NCBI RefSeq assembly: GCF_900114715.1
Contig: NZ_FOTY01000001.1
Span: 1-64,000 of the forward strand
Length of the DNA: 64,000 nt
Direction of reading: 5' to 3'
Source: Salibacterium qingdaonense
GTDB taxonomy: Bacteria; Bacillota; Bacilli; Bacillales; Marinococcaceae
Below the pieces are notes generated by a model. That model worked only from the letters and a program-made list of their open reading frames with translations, had not been told where the DNA came from and searched no databases. The translations under genes and the position numbers were made by a program. This document shows positions 32,939-40,940 of this stretch, piece by piece. Each line of letters starts with the position of its first letter. Position 1 is the stretch's first letter.

Positions 32939-34105
32939 TTGAAAATCATCGATGTAAAAGAACAGGCCGTTCCGATCAAATCGGATATCAGCAATGCGTT
33001 TATTGATTTCAGCAAAATGACCGCTTCGGTGGTTGCGGTTGTAACGGATGTTGTGCGGGATGGGAAAAGAGTCGTCGGGTATGGATTTAATTCCAACGGC
33101 AGGTACGCCCCGAGCGGTCTGCTTCACGAGCGGTTCATCCCCCGGCTTCTCGAAGCAGCCTCGGATGAGGTAGTGGATGAGACAGGGGAGAACCTGGATC
33201 CTTATAAAATCTGGGATATCCTTATGACAGGGGAAAAGCCGGGCGGCCACGGTGAACGTTCGGTGGCTGTCGGCACGATCGATATGGCGGTGTGGGACGC
33301 GGTGGCTAAAATAGAGGAAAAGCCGCTTTACCAGCTGCTTGCGGATCGGTACCGCGGGGGGAAGGCGGATGACAGCGTGTTTGTTTATGCCGCCGGAGGA
33401 TACTATAAGCCTGGAAAAGGATACGATGCGCTTCAGGATGAAATGAAGCAGTATATGGAGACCGGCTACTCGGTTGTAAAAATGAAAATCGGCGGGGCTT
33501 CGCTTGAAGAAGACCTGCGCAGGATTGAAGCGGTGCTGGAAGTCGTGCCAAACGGGCAGTCGCTTGCGGTGGATGCAAACGGACGCTTTGATCTCGACAC
33601 AGCGCTGCGATACGCCCAAGCGCTGGAACCGTATCAGCTGTTCTGGTACGAGGAAGCGGGAGATCCTCTTGATTTTGAACTCCAGAACGAACTCGGAAAA
33701 CACTACGCGCCTCCGATGGCTACGGGGGAAAATCTGTTTTCCATGCAGGATGCAAGAAATTTGATCCGCTACGGGGGGATGCGTCCGGAAAAAGACTACC
33801 TTCAGTTTGACTGCGCCCTGAGTTACGGGCTTGTGGAATACCGCCGGATCCTTCAGATGCTCGAGGAACACGGCTGGTCCCCGCGGAACTGCATCCCGCA
33901 CGGCGGCCATCAGATGTCACTGAACATTGCAGCCGGACTCGGACTTGGCGGGAACGAATCGTACCCCGGTGTATTTGAACCATTCGGCGGATTCGCGGAT
34001 AACCAGCCGGTCGAAAACGGACGCGTTTCGCTCCCGGACGTGCCCGGGATCGGTTTCGAAGCCAAATCCAACCTGTACCAGCTGCTCAAAACTGTTGCGC
34101 AATAA
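32939..34105 (+). CDS. Enolase-superfamily acid-sugar dehydratase, D-tartrate dehydratase-like
   Basis: 388 residues from a TTG start with AAAAGGAGC upstream. It is a mandelate racemase/muconate lactonising-type enzyme. The predicted active-site residues K181 and K183 (VVKMKIGG), D212 (VDANGRF), E238 (WYEEAGDP), E264 (ATGENLFS) and H321 (IPHGGHQ) fall in the spacing of D(-)-tartrate dehydratase, and the following GLGLGGNESYPGVFEPFGG is close to that subgroup. The enzymes dehydrate alpha-hydroxy acids to 2-keto acids. Next to a pectate lyase the true substrate may be a galacturonate-derived acid. It is followed by a terminator. Confidence 0.85.
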   Translation: MKIIDVKEQAVPIKSDISNAFIDFSKMTASVVAVVTDVVRDGKRVVGYGFNSNGRYAPSGLLHERFIPRLLEAASDEVVDETGENLDPYKIWDILMTGEKPGGHGERSVAVGTIDMAVWDAVAKIEEKPLYQLLADRYRGGKADDSVFVYAAGGYYKPGKGYDALQDEMKQYMETGYSVVKMKIGGASLEEDLRRIEAVLEVVPNGQSLAVDANGRFDLDTALRYAQALEPYQLFWYEEAGDPLDFELQNELGKHYAPPMATGENLFSMQDARNLIRYGGMRPEKDYLQFDCALSYGLVEYRRILQMLEEHGWSPRNCIPHGGHQMSLNIAAGLGLGGNESYPGVFEPFGGFADNQPVENGRVSLPDVPGIGFEAKSNLYQLLKTVAQ

Positions 34106-34135
34106 GGAAAAACATCATATTTCCTCAAAATAGAA

Positions 34136-34178
34136 AACGCACCCGGCTGTCTTTTGATGACAACCGGGTGTTTTTGTT
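34136..34178 (+). terminator. Terminator after the acid-sugar dehydratase gene
   Basis: CACCCGG and CCGGGTG close a hairpin with inner CTGTC and GACAA segments, followed by TTTTTGTTT. Confidence 0.8.
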
Positions 34179-34184
34179 TCGTCA

Positions 34185-34379
34185 GTATCCACTATCAAAT
34201 GAAAAAGAAGAATTAGTGTCCTCGAAACGGTGTCTTGAGGGACATTACGGCTTACATTCTGTGCAGTGATGGCTGTTAATGGGTGATGGGAACCACTAAT
34301 CGTCTGATCGGGAGTTATAGTTTCCATCGAAGCCATCTCCGTGGACACTATACGCTGTCCCCGGCCATGTAGTGTGCAT
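34185..34379. repeat. Intergenic array C: four inverted pairs, same type as array B
   Basis: This occupies the middle of a 506-nt gap. Left half-sites (consensus GTGGACACTA) have cores at 34187 (degenerate, GTATCCACTA), 34240, 34291 (degenerate) and 34343 (exact). Right half-sites (TAGTGTCC) have cores at 34217, about 34267 (weak), 34321 (TAGTTTCCA) and 34373 (TAGTGTGCA). Left-to-left distances are 53, 51 and 52 bp, and three pairs span exactly 35 bp. Several copies are degenerate, but the spacing is preserved. Bases 34402-34500 show nothing recognisable. Confidence 0.65.
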
Positions 34380-34570
34380 ATCCATTCCAGCCCCCTCTTC
34401 ATTACCTAAGGTGTAAAAGCCGGTTGCAGCAGCGGTTCAACGGCTCCTTCTTTTCCAAATGCCTTTGAAACCAAAAAAGCTCCTGAGAAGTTGTGTCTGA
34501 TTTTTGAACACAAATGTCTGAATTTTTTATTACGAAATGTAAACGGATACAATATTATAGATATATAAAC

Positions 34571-34584
34571 AGAAAGCGCTTTCA
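34571..34584 (+). promoter_or_regulatory. CcpA cre-like site upstream of the sugar-binding protein gene
   Basis: AGAAAGCGCTTTCA matches the cre consensus at all fixed positions except the first. It sits 28-41 nt before the start codon, downstream of a TACAAT box at 34548-34553, where it could act as a roadblock. Confidence 0.55.
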
Positions 34585-34611
34585 AATTTATTAAAGGGGA
34601 GAGTGAAGCAT

Positions 34612-35967
34612 TTGAAAAAAGTATGGTTGCTGATGTGTGCTGCTCTTATGATTGTATTTATTGCTGCCTGTGCTGGAAGTGGTACCGGAGGGGGCCAGGA
34701 AGCCGGAAGTGACTCCGGCAGTTCTGGTGGAAGCTCAGAAGGCGGCGGTTCGGATGAAGGCAGTTCCGACGGGGAGATAGAACTCCGAATGTCCTGGTGG
34801 GGATCGCAGGCCCGTCATGACATGACAGAAGAAATTATCACAATGTATGAAGAAGAAAACCCGAACGTCACGATTAATACGGAATTTTCCGGTTTTGATG
34901 GTTATTTTGAACGAATGGCCGCTCAAGCATCCGGCGGCAACCTGCCGGACATCATGCAGCAGAACTTCGGGGAGTACGTAAACCAGTATGCCGGCGAAGG
35001 GCTTCTTGCAGATCTCGGCCCGTATATTGAAGATGGCACAATCAATCTGGAAGGGGTGGAAGACACCGTCGTTGAAAGTGGTCAGGTCGACGGCACCCAG
35101 GTTGGAATTCCGACCGGAACCAATGCCATGATGGTTGCCTACAACCCGGAAGCATTTGAGGGCACAGATGTTGAAATGCCGTCCAATGACTGGACGTGGC
35201 AGGAATATATGGATATCACTTCCGGCATCTCGGAAGCAACCGGTCAGTACGGTGTGAGTTACACAGAACCTGACAACTTCTTTGAATACTATCTGCGGGA
35301 AAACGGCAAAGCCATGTTTAACGAAGACGGTACGGGACTTGGATATGAAGATGATCAGCTCCTGGCTGACTACTTCTCGATGATGAAGCAGCAGATTGAT
35401 AATGAAGTCAGCCCGGACTACAGTGTTGTCGATCAGATTCAGGGTCTTGAAGATGAGCTGATTACAAGAGGCGAGACCTCCATTCATATCAAGAACTGGT
35501 CAAACCAGTTCCAGACGCTCCAGAATACAACAGATACGCCGCTGGAAATCGCTATGATGCCTGGGGAAAACAATGATCAGGGCATGTTCCAGAAGCCGTC
35601 CATGCTGTGGTCCATCGGAGAGAACTCGGAACACAAAGAACAGGCGGCAGACTTCATTAACTTCTACACCAACACAGTCGAAGTGTTTGAAGTAATCGGA
35701 GGCGACCGCGGCGTACCGATTAAACCGGATGTTCGTGAAGCACTGAGGGAAAGCGGTTTGACTGAAGCTCAGGAAAAAATATTCGATTACCTTGATGTTG
35801 TAGCGGAAAACAGTTCGGCACCGGACACCAACTTCCCGGCTTCTGCGTCAGAAGTGCTGCAGGCGCTCAAAGACACCGATGAAATGGTAATGTACGGGGA
35901 AATGACGCCTCAGGAAGGCGCCGAACATTTCAGACAGGAAGCAGAGTCTATATTGTCAGAACAATAG
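34612..35967 (+). CDS. Sugar ABC transporter substrate-binding lipoprotein
   Basis: About 451 residues. A lipoprotein signal (KKVWLLMCAALMIVFIAACAG) has the lipobox IAAC, then a Gly/Ser-rich linker, then an extracytoplasmic solute-binding protein family 1 fold (LRMSWWGSQARHDM, NQFQTLQNTTDTPLEIAMMPG). It should capture an oligosaccharide, probably pectin-derived, and deliver it to the two permeases that follow (YesO-like). TTG 34612 is placed well behind GGGGAGAG; a GTG at 34603 is too close to the site. No ATPase gene is in the operon, so a shared MsmX-type ATPase elsewhere probably powers it. Confidence 0.92.
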   Translation: MKKVWLLMCAALMIVFIAACAGSGTGGGQEAGSDSGSSGGSSEGGGSDEGSSDGEIELRMSWWGSQARHDMTEEIITMYEEENPNVTINTEFSGFDGYFERMAAQASGGNLPDIMQQNFGEYVNQYAGEGLLADLGPYIEDGTINLEGVEDTVVESGQVDGTQVGIPTGTNAMMVAYNPEAFEGTDVEMPSNDWTWQEYMDITSGISEATGQYGVSYTEPDNFFEYYLRENGKAMFNEDGTGLGYEDDQLLADYFSMMKQQIDNEVSPDYSVVDQIQGLEDELITRGETSIHIKNWSNQFQTLQNTTDTPLEIAMMPGENNDQGMFQKPSMLWSIGENSEHKEQAADFINFYTNTVEVFEVIGGDRGVPIKPDVREALRESGLTEAQEKIFDYLDVVAENSSAPDTNFPASASEVLQALKDTDEMVMYGEMTPQEGAEHFRQEAESILSEQ

Positions 35968-35976
35968 GGAAAAAGC

Positions 35977-36016
35977 AGGGGTCCTGTGCTCCAGACAAGT
36001 TCAGGACCCCTTTTCA
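35977..36016 (+). terminator. Intercistronic hairpin between binding protein and permease genes
   Basis: A perfect 10-bp stem (AGGGGTCCTG / CAGGACCCCT) and TTTTC tail 10 nt after the binding-protein stop. Such hairpins let the binding protein be made in excess over the permeases by partial termination or mRNA protection. Confidence 0.8.
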
Positions 36017-36041
36017 TTTACTGATGAAAGGAGTGGCATAG

Positions 36042-36995
36042 ATGCAGCAGACACACACAGAAGAAACACAGTTTCCCAACACCCCGAAGCGGAACCCCTC
36101 ATCAAAAAAGCAAAAGAAGCCGGTCAAAGATGTAGACAATAAGATGGGGTATCTGTTTCTTAGTCCGTTTATTTTCGGAACGATAGCATTTATGCTGTTT
36201 CCTATGATGTATTCGCTGTATTTATCTTTCACGGATTTCAACCTCGTTGGCAGCCCGCAGTGGGCGGGACTGGCCAACTATAAAGAAATGTTTACAAATG
36301 ATCCGGTGTTCTGGGAATCGATGCGGGTAACATTCTTTTACGCCGGAACGGCTGTGCCGTTCAGGCTTATCTTCGCCTTATTGATTGCCCTCGTTTTAAA
36401 CAGGGTAGTGGAGATGGTCGGTATTTACCGGACCCTCTTGTACCTGCCGTCCATCGTAGGCGGAAGCATCGGGGTATCCATTATGTGGAGACAGTTATTC
36501 GGAAACGACGGTGCGATAAACTCCATGCTGGAGAGCATCGGCCTTTCGGGCCATTCCTGGCTGGGTGATCCGAATACAGCGATTTGGACACTTGTTATTC
36601 TTTACGGATGGCAGTTCGGTTCATCGATGATTATCTTCCTCGCAGGTCTTCGTAATATTCCCGGGATTTATTATGAAGCGGCAGAAGTGGATGGGGGCAC
36701 TCCGCTGCAGAAGTTTTTCAGAATTACGCTCCCCATGCTGACGCCTGTCATTTTGTTTAACGTAATTATGCAGGTTATCCACGGGTTTATGGCGTTCACA
36801 CCGGCCTTTATCATTACCGAAGGCGGACCGGTTAACAGCACCCTGCTGTATGTGCTTTACATGTACCGTCAGGCGTTCCAGTTCTTTGATATGGGCTATG
36901 CTTCGGCGCTTGCCTGGGTGATGCTCTTGATCATTGGTATTTTCACAGCGATTATTTTCAAAAGTTCCGACTACTGGGTTCATTATGATGGGTAA
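36042..36995 (+). CDS. Sugar ABC transporter permease (YesP/LacF-like)
   Basis: 317 residues. A charged Lys-rich N-terminal tail of 40 residues precedes six membrane helices of the MalF/LacF type. The EAA loop is seen as YYEAAEVDGGTPLQKFFRITLPML, the ATPase-docking segment. ATG 36042 follows AAAGGAG. It lies 18 nt upstream of the second permease. Confidence 0.92.
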   Translation: MQQTHTEETQFPNTPKRNPSSKKQKKPVKDVDNKMGYLFLSPFIFGTIAFMLFPMMYSLYLSFTDFNLVGSPQWAGLANYKEMFTNDPVFWESMRVTFFYAGTAVPFRLIFALLIALVLNRVVEMVGIYRTLLYLPSIVGGSIGVSIMWRQLFGNDGAINSMLESIGLSGHSWLGDPNTAIWTLVILYGWQFGSSMIIFLAGLRNIPGIYYEAAEVDGGTPLQKFFRITLPMLTPVILFNVIMQVIHGFMAFTPAFIITEGGPVNSTLLYVLYMYRQAFQFFDMGYASALAWVMLLIIGIFTAIIFKSSDYWVHYDG

Positions 36996-37013
36996 TATCA
37001 GGGGGTGTAATGC

Positions 37014-37862
37014 ATGACGTATAAAACAAAGAATCGACTGAAAAAAATCACACAGCATACGCTGCTGGGACTTTTTACACTGGTTATGCTTTATCCTCTC
37101 ATTTGGATGCTGGCCAGTTCCCTGAAAGAAAGTTCGAATGTGTTTGTGAACGCCCACAGTCTTATTCCGGAGTCCTGGGAATTCTCGAACTATGTAGAGG
37201 GGTGGAAAGGCTTTGCGGGCATTTCTTTCACCACCTTCTATAAAAATACGTTTATTATCGTAGGTATTTCGACCATAGGAAGTATTGTTTTCTCGGCGGT
37301 AGCGGCATATGGATTTGCAAGAATTAATTTTACAGGGCGGAAAGTATGGTTTGCCCTCATGCTTATGACGATGATGCTTCCTTTTGAAATGGTGATGATT
37401 CCGCAGTATATCATGTTCAACTGGTTTAATTTAATTGACACGTACCTGCCGCTGATTCTGCCGACCTTTTTCGGGTATCCGTTCTTTATCTTTCTCATGA
37501 TCCAGTTTATCCGGACGATTCCGCCGGAACTTGATCAGGCAGCCCGAATTGACGGTTGTAACACGATTTCCATCTTTATTCGAATCATTGTTCCATTGAT
37601 TGTTCCGGCGATGATGACATCAACGATCTTCTCCTTCTACTGGCGTTGGGACGACTTTATGGCACCACTTATCTATCTGCAGACACCGGAAAAGTATCCA
37701 GTATCGCTTGCGCTGAAACTGTTTTCCGATCCGCAGGCGGTGACCAACTGGGGCGCACTGTTTGCGATGACGACCTTGAGTCTGCTGCCGATTTTCATTA
37801 TCTTCTTTTTCTTCCAGCGCTATATCGTGGACGGGATCAGTACAAGCGGACTAAAAGGATAA
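37014..37862 (+). CDS. Sugar ABC transporter permease (YesQ/LacG-like)
   Basis: 282 residues with six membrane helices of the MalG/LacG type. The EAA-type loop is LDQAARIDGCNTISIFIRIIVPLI and the C-terminus is the usual GISTSGLKG. With the preceding permease it forms the transmembrane heterodimer of the importer. ATG 37014 follows AGGGGGTG. Confidence 0.92.
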   Translation: MTYKTKNRLKKITQHTLLGLFTLVMLYPLIWMLASSLKESSNVFVNAHSLIPESWEFSNYVEGWKGFAGISFTTFYKNTFIIVGISTIGSIVFSAVAAYGFARINFTGRKVWFALMLMTMMLPFEMVMIPQYIMFNWFNLIDTYLPLILPTFFGYPFFIFLMIQFIRTIPPELDQAARIDGCNTISIFIRIIVPLIVPAMMTSTIFSFYWRWDDFMAPLIYLQTPEKYPVSLALKLFSDPQAVTNWGALFAMTTLSLLPIFIIFFFFQRYIVDGISTSGLKG

Positions 37863-37869
37863 CCCTTCA

Positions 37870-37897
37870 TTGACTTTCGTTTGATAACGCTTACAAT
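37870..37897 (+). promoter_or_regulatory. Promoter with overlapping cre site before the oxidoreductase gene
   Basis: TTGACT (37870-37875), 16-nt spacer and TACAAT (37892-37897). The segment 37882-37895 on the minus strand reads TGTAAGCGTTATCA, a full cre match that covers the -10. The layout repeats that at 28571, including ACGCTTACAAT versus GCGCTTACAAT. Confidence 0.7.
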
Positions 37898-37944
37898 AAA
37901 AGTTGATAACGATTTATTTTAAACAGCAGAATGAGGTGTGTGAT

Positions 37945-39249
37945 GTGAAACGATATGTAGTCTGCGGGATGAGTAACCGGGCACTCGGGATGTTTATCAA
38001 ACCAATGCTTAAGACATTCTCTGACTCGTGTCAACTGGTGGGGATGCTCGATGTGGATGAGGTAAGATTTGAGGTGTGCAGGCAGCAATATCCCGAAACG
38101 ACCGAAGTTCCGGCATTCAGTGCGGGTGAATTTGACCGGATGGTGGAAGAAGTCCGGCCGGATGCGGTGATTGTGACGAGCCGGGATGATACGCATGTGG
38201 ATTTTATCATTCAGGGGCTGCGGCATGATCTGGAAGTGGTTTCTGAAAAGCCGATGGCCGTTACAGCGGATGAATGCCGGCGCATCATGGAAGCGGAAGA
38301 AGAAAGCAGAGGGCACGTCAACGTTACGTTTAACTACCGATACAACCCGTATCATATGAAGATTAAAGAGTTGATTGATTCGGGAAAAATCGGGCGGGTA
38401 ACGTCGGTGGATCTGAACTGGTACATCGACACCTATCACGGGTCTTCTTATTTTCAGCGCTGGAACCGGTACCGCGAACACTCCGGGGGATTGTCCATCC
38501 ACAAAAGTTCGCATCATTTTGATCTTGTTAACTGGTGGATTGATCAACAGCCCGAAGAGGTCTTTGCGTACGGCGCTCTGAATTATTACGGCAGCGATAG
38601 TGTGCATAACCCGCGGAAAGAAGACGGAAGACACTGCGCCACCTGTGATGTGAAGCTGGACTGCCCTTATTACACGCGGTGGAACACGAGAAGTAACACA
38701 GCATCCGTACAAGATGATCATATCAGTTCAGACATGAAAAGACGGGAAGGCTACACAGGCTACAGGCCGGATAAGTGCGTGTTTGATTCTGATATTACGA
38801 TTGAGGACACATACACAGCCGTTGTGAAATACAGTCAGGGATCCCTGCTGAATTACTCAGTGAATTTTTCCCTGCCATATGAAGGCTACCGCCTTGCGAT
38901 TAATGGCACAGAAGGCCGCCTGGAAACGATGGAGTATCATGCGCCGTCGCGTGTTCCGTTCCCTGTGCAGGAGCAGACGATTGATTATTTTCCGCTTTTT
39001 GGCTCAAAGGAAACGATTCATGTCGTTGAACGCGAAGGCGGCCACGGCGGCGGGGATCCGGTTCTTCAGGAAGACATTTTTCTCGGGGAGAATCCGAAAC
39101 GTCCGTATACTATTCTTTCCGGAAGCTGGGACGGGGCACTTGCTGTTGCAGCAGGGGAAGCGGTCTGGAAATCAGCGCATGAGAACCAACCGGTGCGGGT
39201 GGAAGATCTGCTGGCTGCAACCGAAGTAATGAAAGGAAGGGGAGATTGA
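37945..39249 (+). CDS. Gfo/Idh/MocA-family oxidoreductase
   Basis: 434 residues from GTG 37945 with GAGGTG upstream; the frame is open further upstream but without a site. An N-terminal Rossmann domain carries VVSEKPMAVTADECRR, the EKP motif of the family, and YRYNPYHMKIKELIDSG begins the C-terminal domain. A CATCDVKLDCPYY insertion with three close cysteines (and another in PDKC) could bind a metal. Members oxidise or isomerise sugars with NAD(P). It has its own cre-controlled promoter. Confidence 0.88.
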   Translation: MKRYVVCGMSNRALGMFIKPMLKTFSDSCQLVGMLDVDEVRFEVCRQQYPETTEVPAFSAGEFDRMVEEVRPDAVIVTSRDDTHVDFIIQGLRHDLEVVSEKPMAVTADECRRIMEAEEESRGHVNVTFNYRYNPYHMKIKELIDSGKIGRVTSVDLNWYIDTYHGSSYFQRWNRYREHSGGLSIHKSSHHFDLVNWWIDQQPEEVFAYGALNYYGSDSVHNPRKEDGRHCATCDVKLDCPYYTRWNTRSNTASVQDDHISSDMKRREGYTGYRPDKCVFDSDITIEDTYTAVVKYSQGSLLNYSVNFSLPYEGYRLAINGTEGRLETMEYHAPSRVPFPVQEQTIDYFPLFGSKETIHVVEREGGHGGGDPVLQEDIFLGENPKRPYTILSGSWDGALAVAAGEAVWKSAHENQPVRVEDLLAATEVMKGRGD

Positions 39250-39250
39250 C

Positions 39251-39904
39251 GTGAAAAGAGATGGTTTGTTGTTCATGTTCATCATTTCTTTCTGCCGCTG
39301 GGTCTGTTATTTTTTCTATCTGAATGTGATGTGGGCAGCCTGTACACTGCTCGGCGGCATTATTTTCGGTATTGCCCCGAGCACAGTGGCTTTGTTTTCG
39401 GTGGCGCGCCGGACCTGTCTTGGCGAAGAAGAAGTGAAAGTATTCCGCACGTTTTGGAAGAGTTACAGAAAGGAGTTCTTCAAAGCCAACGGTCTCGGGC
39501 TCTCGCTCATCGGATTCGGACTTCTCTGGTATTTCAACCTGAATTTCTTCCGGAGCTTTGACGGCACCTTGTTCACGGCTATGAATGTGTTCATGATGGT
39601 TACAGGAATTGTCTTCATCTTTATGCTTCTCTATATATTTCCAACGTACGTCCATTACAGGATGAAGCTCTTTCAGTATATTAAATATTCTATTGCACTC
39701 AGTTTTCTCAATACCGCTAATGTACTGTTGATTATTATTTCGTTACTCGCCGCTTACTATTTTTTCATTTCGTTCCCAGGTTTTATTCCCATTTGCGGGG
39801 TCAGTCTGCTTGCCCAGATTAACATGTGGCTTGTGTATCAGTCCCTGAAAAAGATGCAGGTGGAAAAAGCGGCTGGTCATTCTTACGAACACGCACCGGC
39901 ATGA
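39251..39904 (+). CDS. YesL-like membrane protein (DUF624)
   Basis: 217 residues, GTG start 1 nt after the previous stop codon. Five hydrophobic helices and the family's typical N-terminal GIAPSTVALFSVARR and FWKSYRKEFFKANGLGL. YesL proteins sit next to pectin or other sugar-uptake genes in many Bacilli, but their function is not known; a role in transporter assembly is often assumed. Length fits YesL (about 209). Confidence 0.88.
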   Translation: MKRDGLLFMFIISFCRWVCYFFYLNVMWAACTLLGGIIFGIAPSTVALFSVARRTCLGEEEVKVFRTFWKSYRKEFFKANGLGLSLIGFGLLWYFNLNFFRSFDGTLFTAMNVFMMVTGIVFIFMLLYIFPTYVHYRMKLFQYIKYSIALSFLNTANVLLIIISLLAAYYFFISFPGFIPICGVSLLAQINMWLVYQSLKKMQVEKAAGHSYEHAPA

Positions 39905-39950
39905 TGGTGCTTTGATATGTACCGCCGATGCTGCAGGAAGAAGGGATTCT

Positions 39951-40925
39951 GTGTATCAACAAGTGAACAAATACCTCGAGAAAGCTCTGCCGTTTTTGAT
40001 TCCTTTCGTGCTGCTGCTTGGCATTACTGTGTTGTCCGGTGCGCAGGTGCTTTCGGACTGGGTGAAATGGATCTTTGCTTTTATCAGTTTTTCGAGCTGT
40101 CTGAAGCTCAATCTTCAGCAGATGAAAGAAGCCTTTCTCCGGCCGCTTCCTATCATCACGGCGATGATTCTGCTGCAGGTGGTGATGCCTGTTGCTGCGT
40201 ACGGTGCGGGTCTTCTTTTTTTTACAAATGATATCCTTCTGATTACCGGGCTTGTTTTGGCGTTTTCTATACCAACGGGTGTCATTACTATTATGTGGAG
40301 CGATATTTATGGCGGGAATACCGGGCTGACGGTCGCTGTTGTTATTATTAACACATTGATTTCTCCGCTTCTCGTTCCTTCCATATTGAGCATTCTTGTT
40401 GGAACCGAAGTGGCAATGGATGTGCCGGGTATTATGCTTGGACTGCTCTGGATGGTAGTTGTTCCTTCCATGGGTGCTGTCCTGTTTAACCGTTTGAACG
40501 AAAAGCGGGCGCATCAGGTTGGAACAACCGCCGCCCCTTTTTCCAAAATAGGGGTGTTATTTGTCATTTTGATAAACAGTGCTGTCACTGCCCCTTACTT
40601 TCAAACGATTTCCATGCGTTTGATTTTTTTGTTTCTTATTGTTTTACTCCTCGCCTGTGCAGCATACGGACTTGGATTTTTGGCAGCGAGGCTGTTTGGA
40701 TGGAGCCGTCCTACCGCTGTCAGTTTGATGTATAATGCGGGAATGCGTAACACCGGCGTCGGAGCCGCGATTGCTGTTACCTACTTTCCTCCGGCGGCAG
40801 CACTGCCTGTGGTTCTGGCGATTGTTTTTCAGCAGTTTTTGGCAGCTTCGGCCGGAAGGTTGGTGAATAAACATAAAAATAAAGCAGACGACGGGGATCG
40901 CCGTTTACAGCACGCAGAACTGTAG
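39951..40925 (+). CDS. Bile acid:sodium symporter-family (BASS-like) transporter
   Basis: 324 residues from GTG 39951, preceded by AGGAAGAAGGG. About ten hydrophobic helices. The MYNAGMRNTGVGAAIA stretch matches the conserved crossover region of the BASS family, and FAFISFSSCLKLNLQQM the N-terminal half. BASS proteins carry organic acids, so in this locus it may move a uronate or keto acid released from pectin. The KDG permease family is related, but its signatures are not clear here. A longer frame to 39912 lacks a ribosome site. Confidence 0.75.
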   Translation: MYQQVNKYLEKALPFLIPFVLLLGITVLSGAQVLSDWVKWIFAFISFSSCLKLNLQQMKEAFLRPLPIITAMILLQVVMPVAAYGAGLLFFTNDILLITGLVLAFSIPTGVITIMWSDIYGGNTGLTVAVVIINTLISPLLVPSILSILVGTEVAMDVPGIMLGLLWMVVVPSMGAVLFNRLNEKRAHQVGTTAAPFSKIGVLFVILINSAVTAPYFQTISMRLIFLFLIVLLLACAAYGLGFLAARLFGWSRPTAVSLMYNAGMRNTGVGAAIAVTYFPPAAALPVVLAIVFQQFLAASAGRLVNKHKNKADDGDRRLQHAEL

Positions 40926-40940
40926 AAGAAGGGATGCTAA

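Noticed and set aside
32861-33910. 349-codon open frame on the minus strand
   Set aside because: Antisense to the enolase-superfamily gene with full active-site motifs; no ribosome site and no family features.
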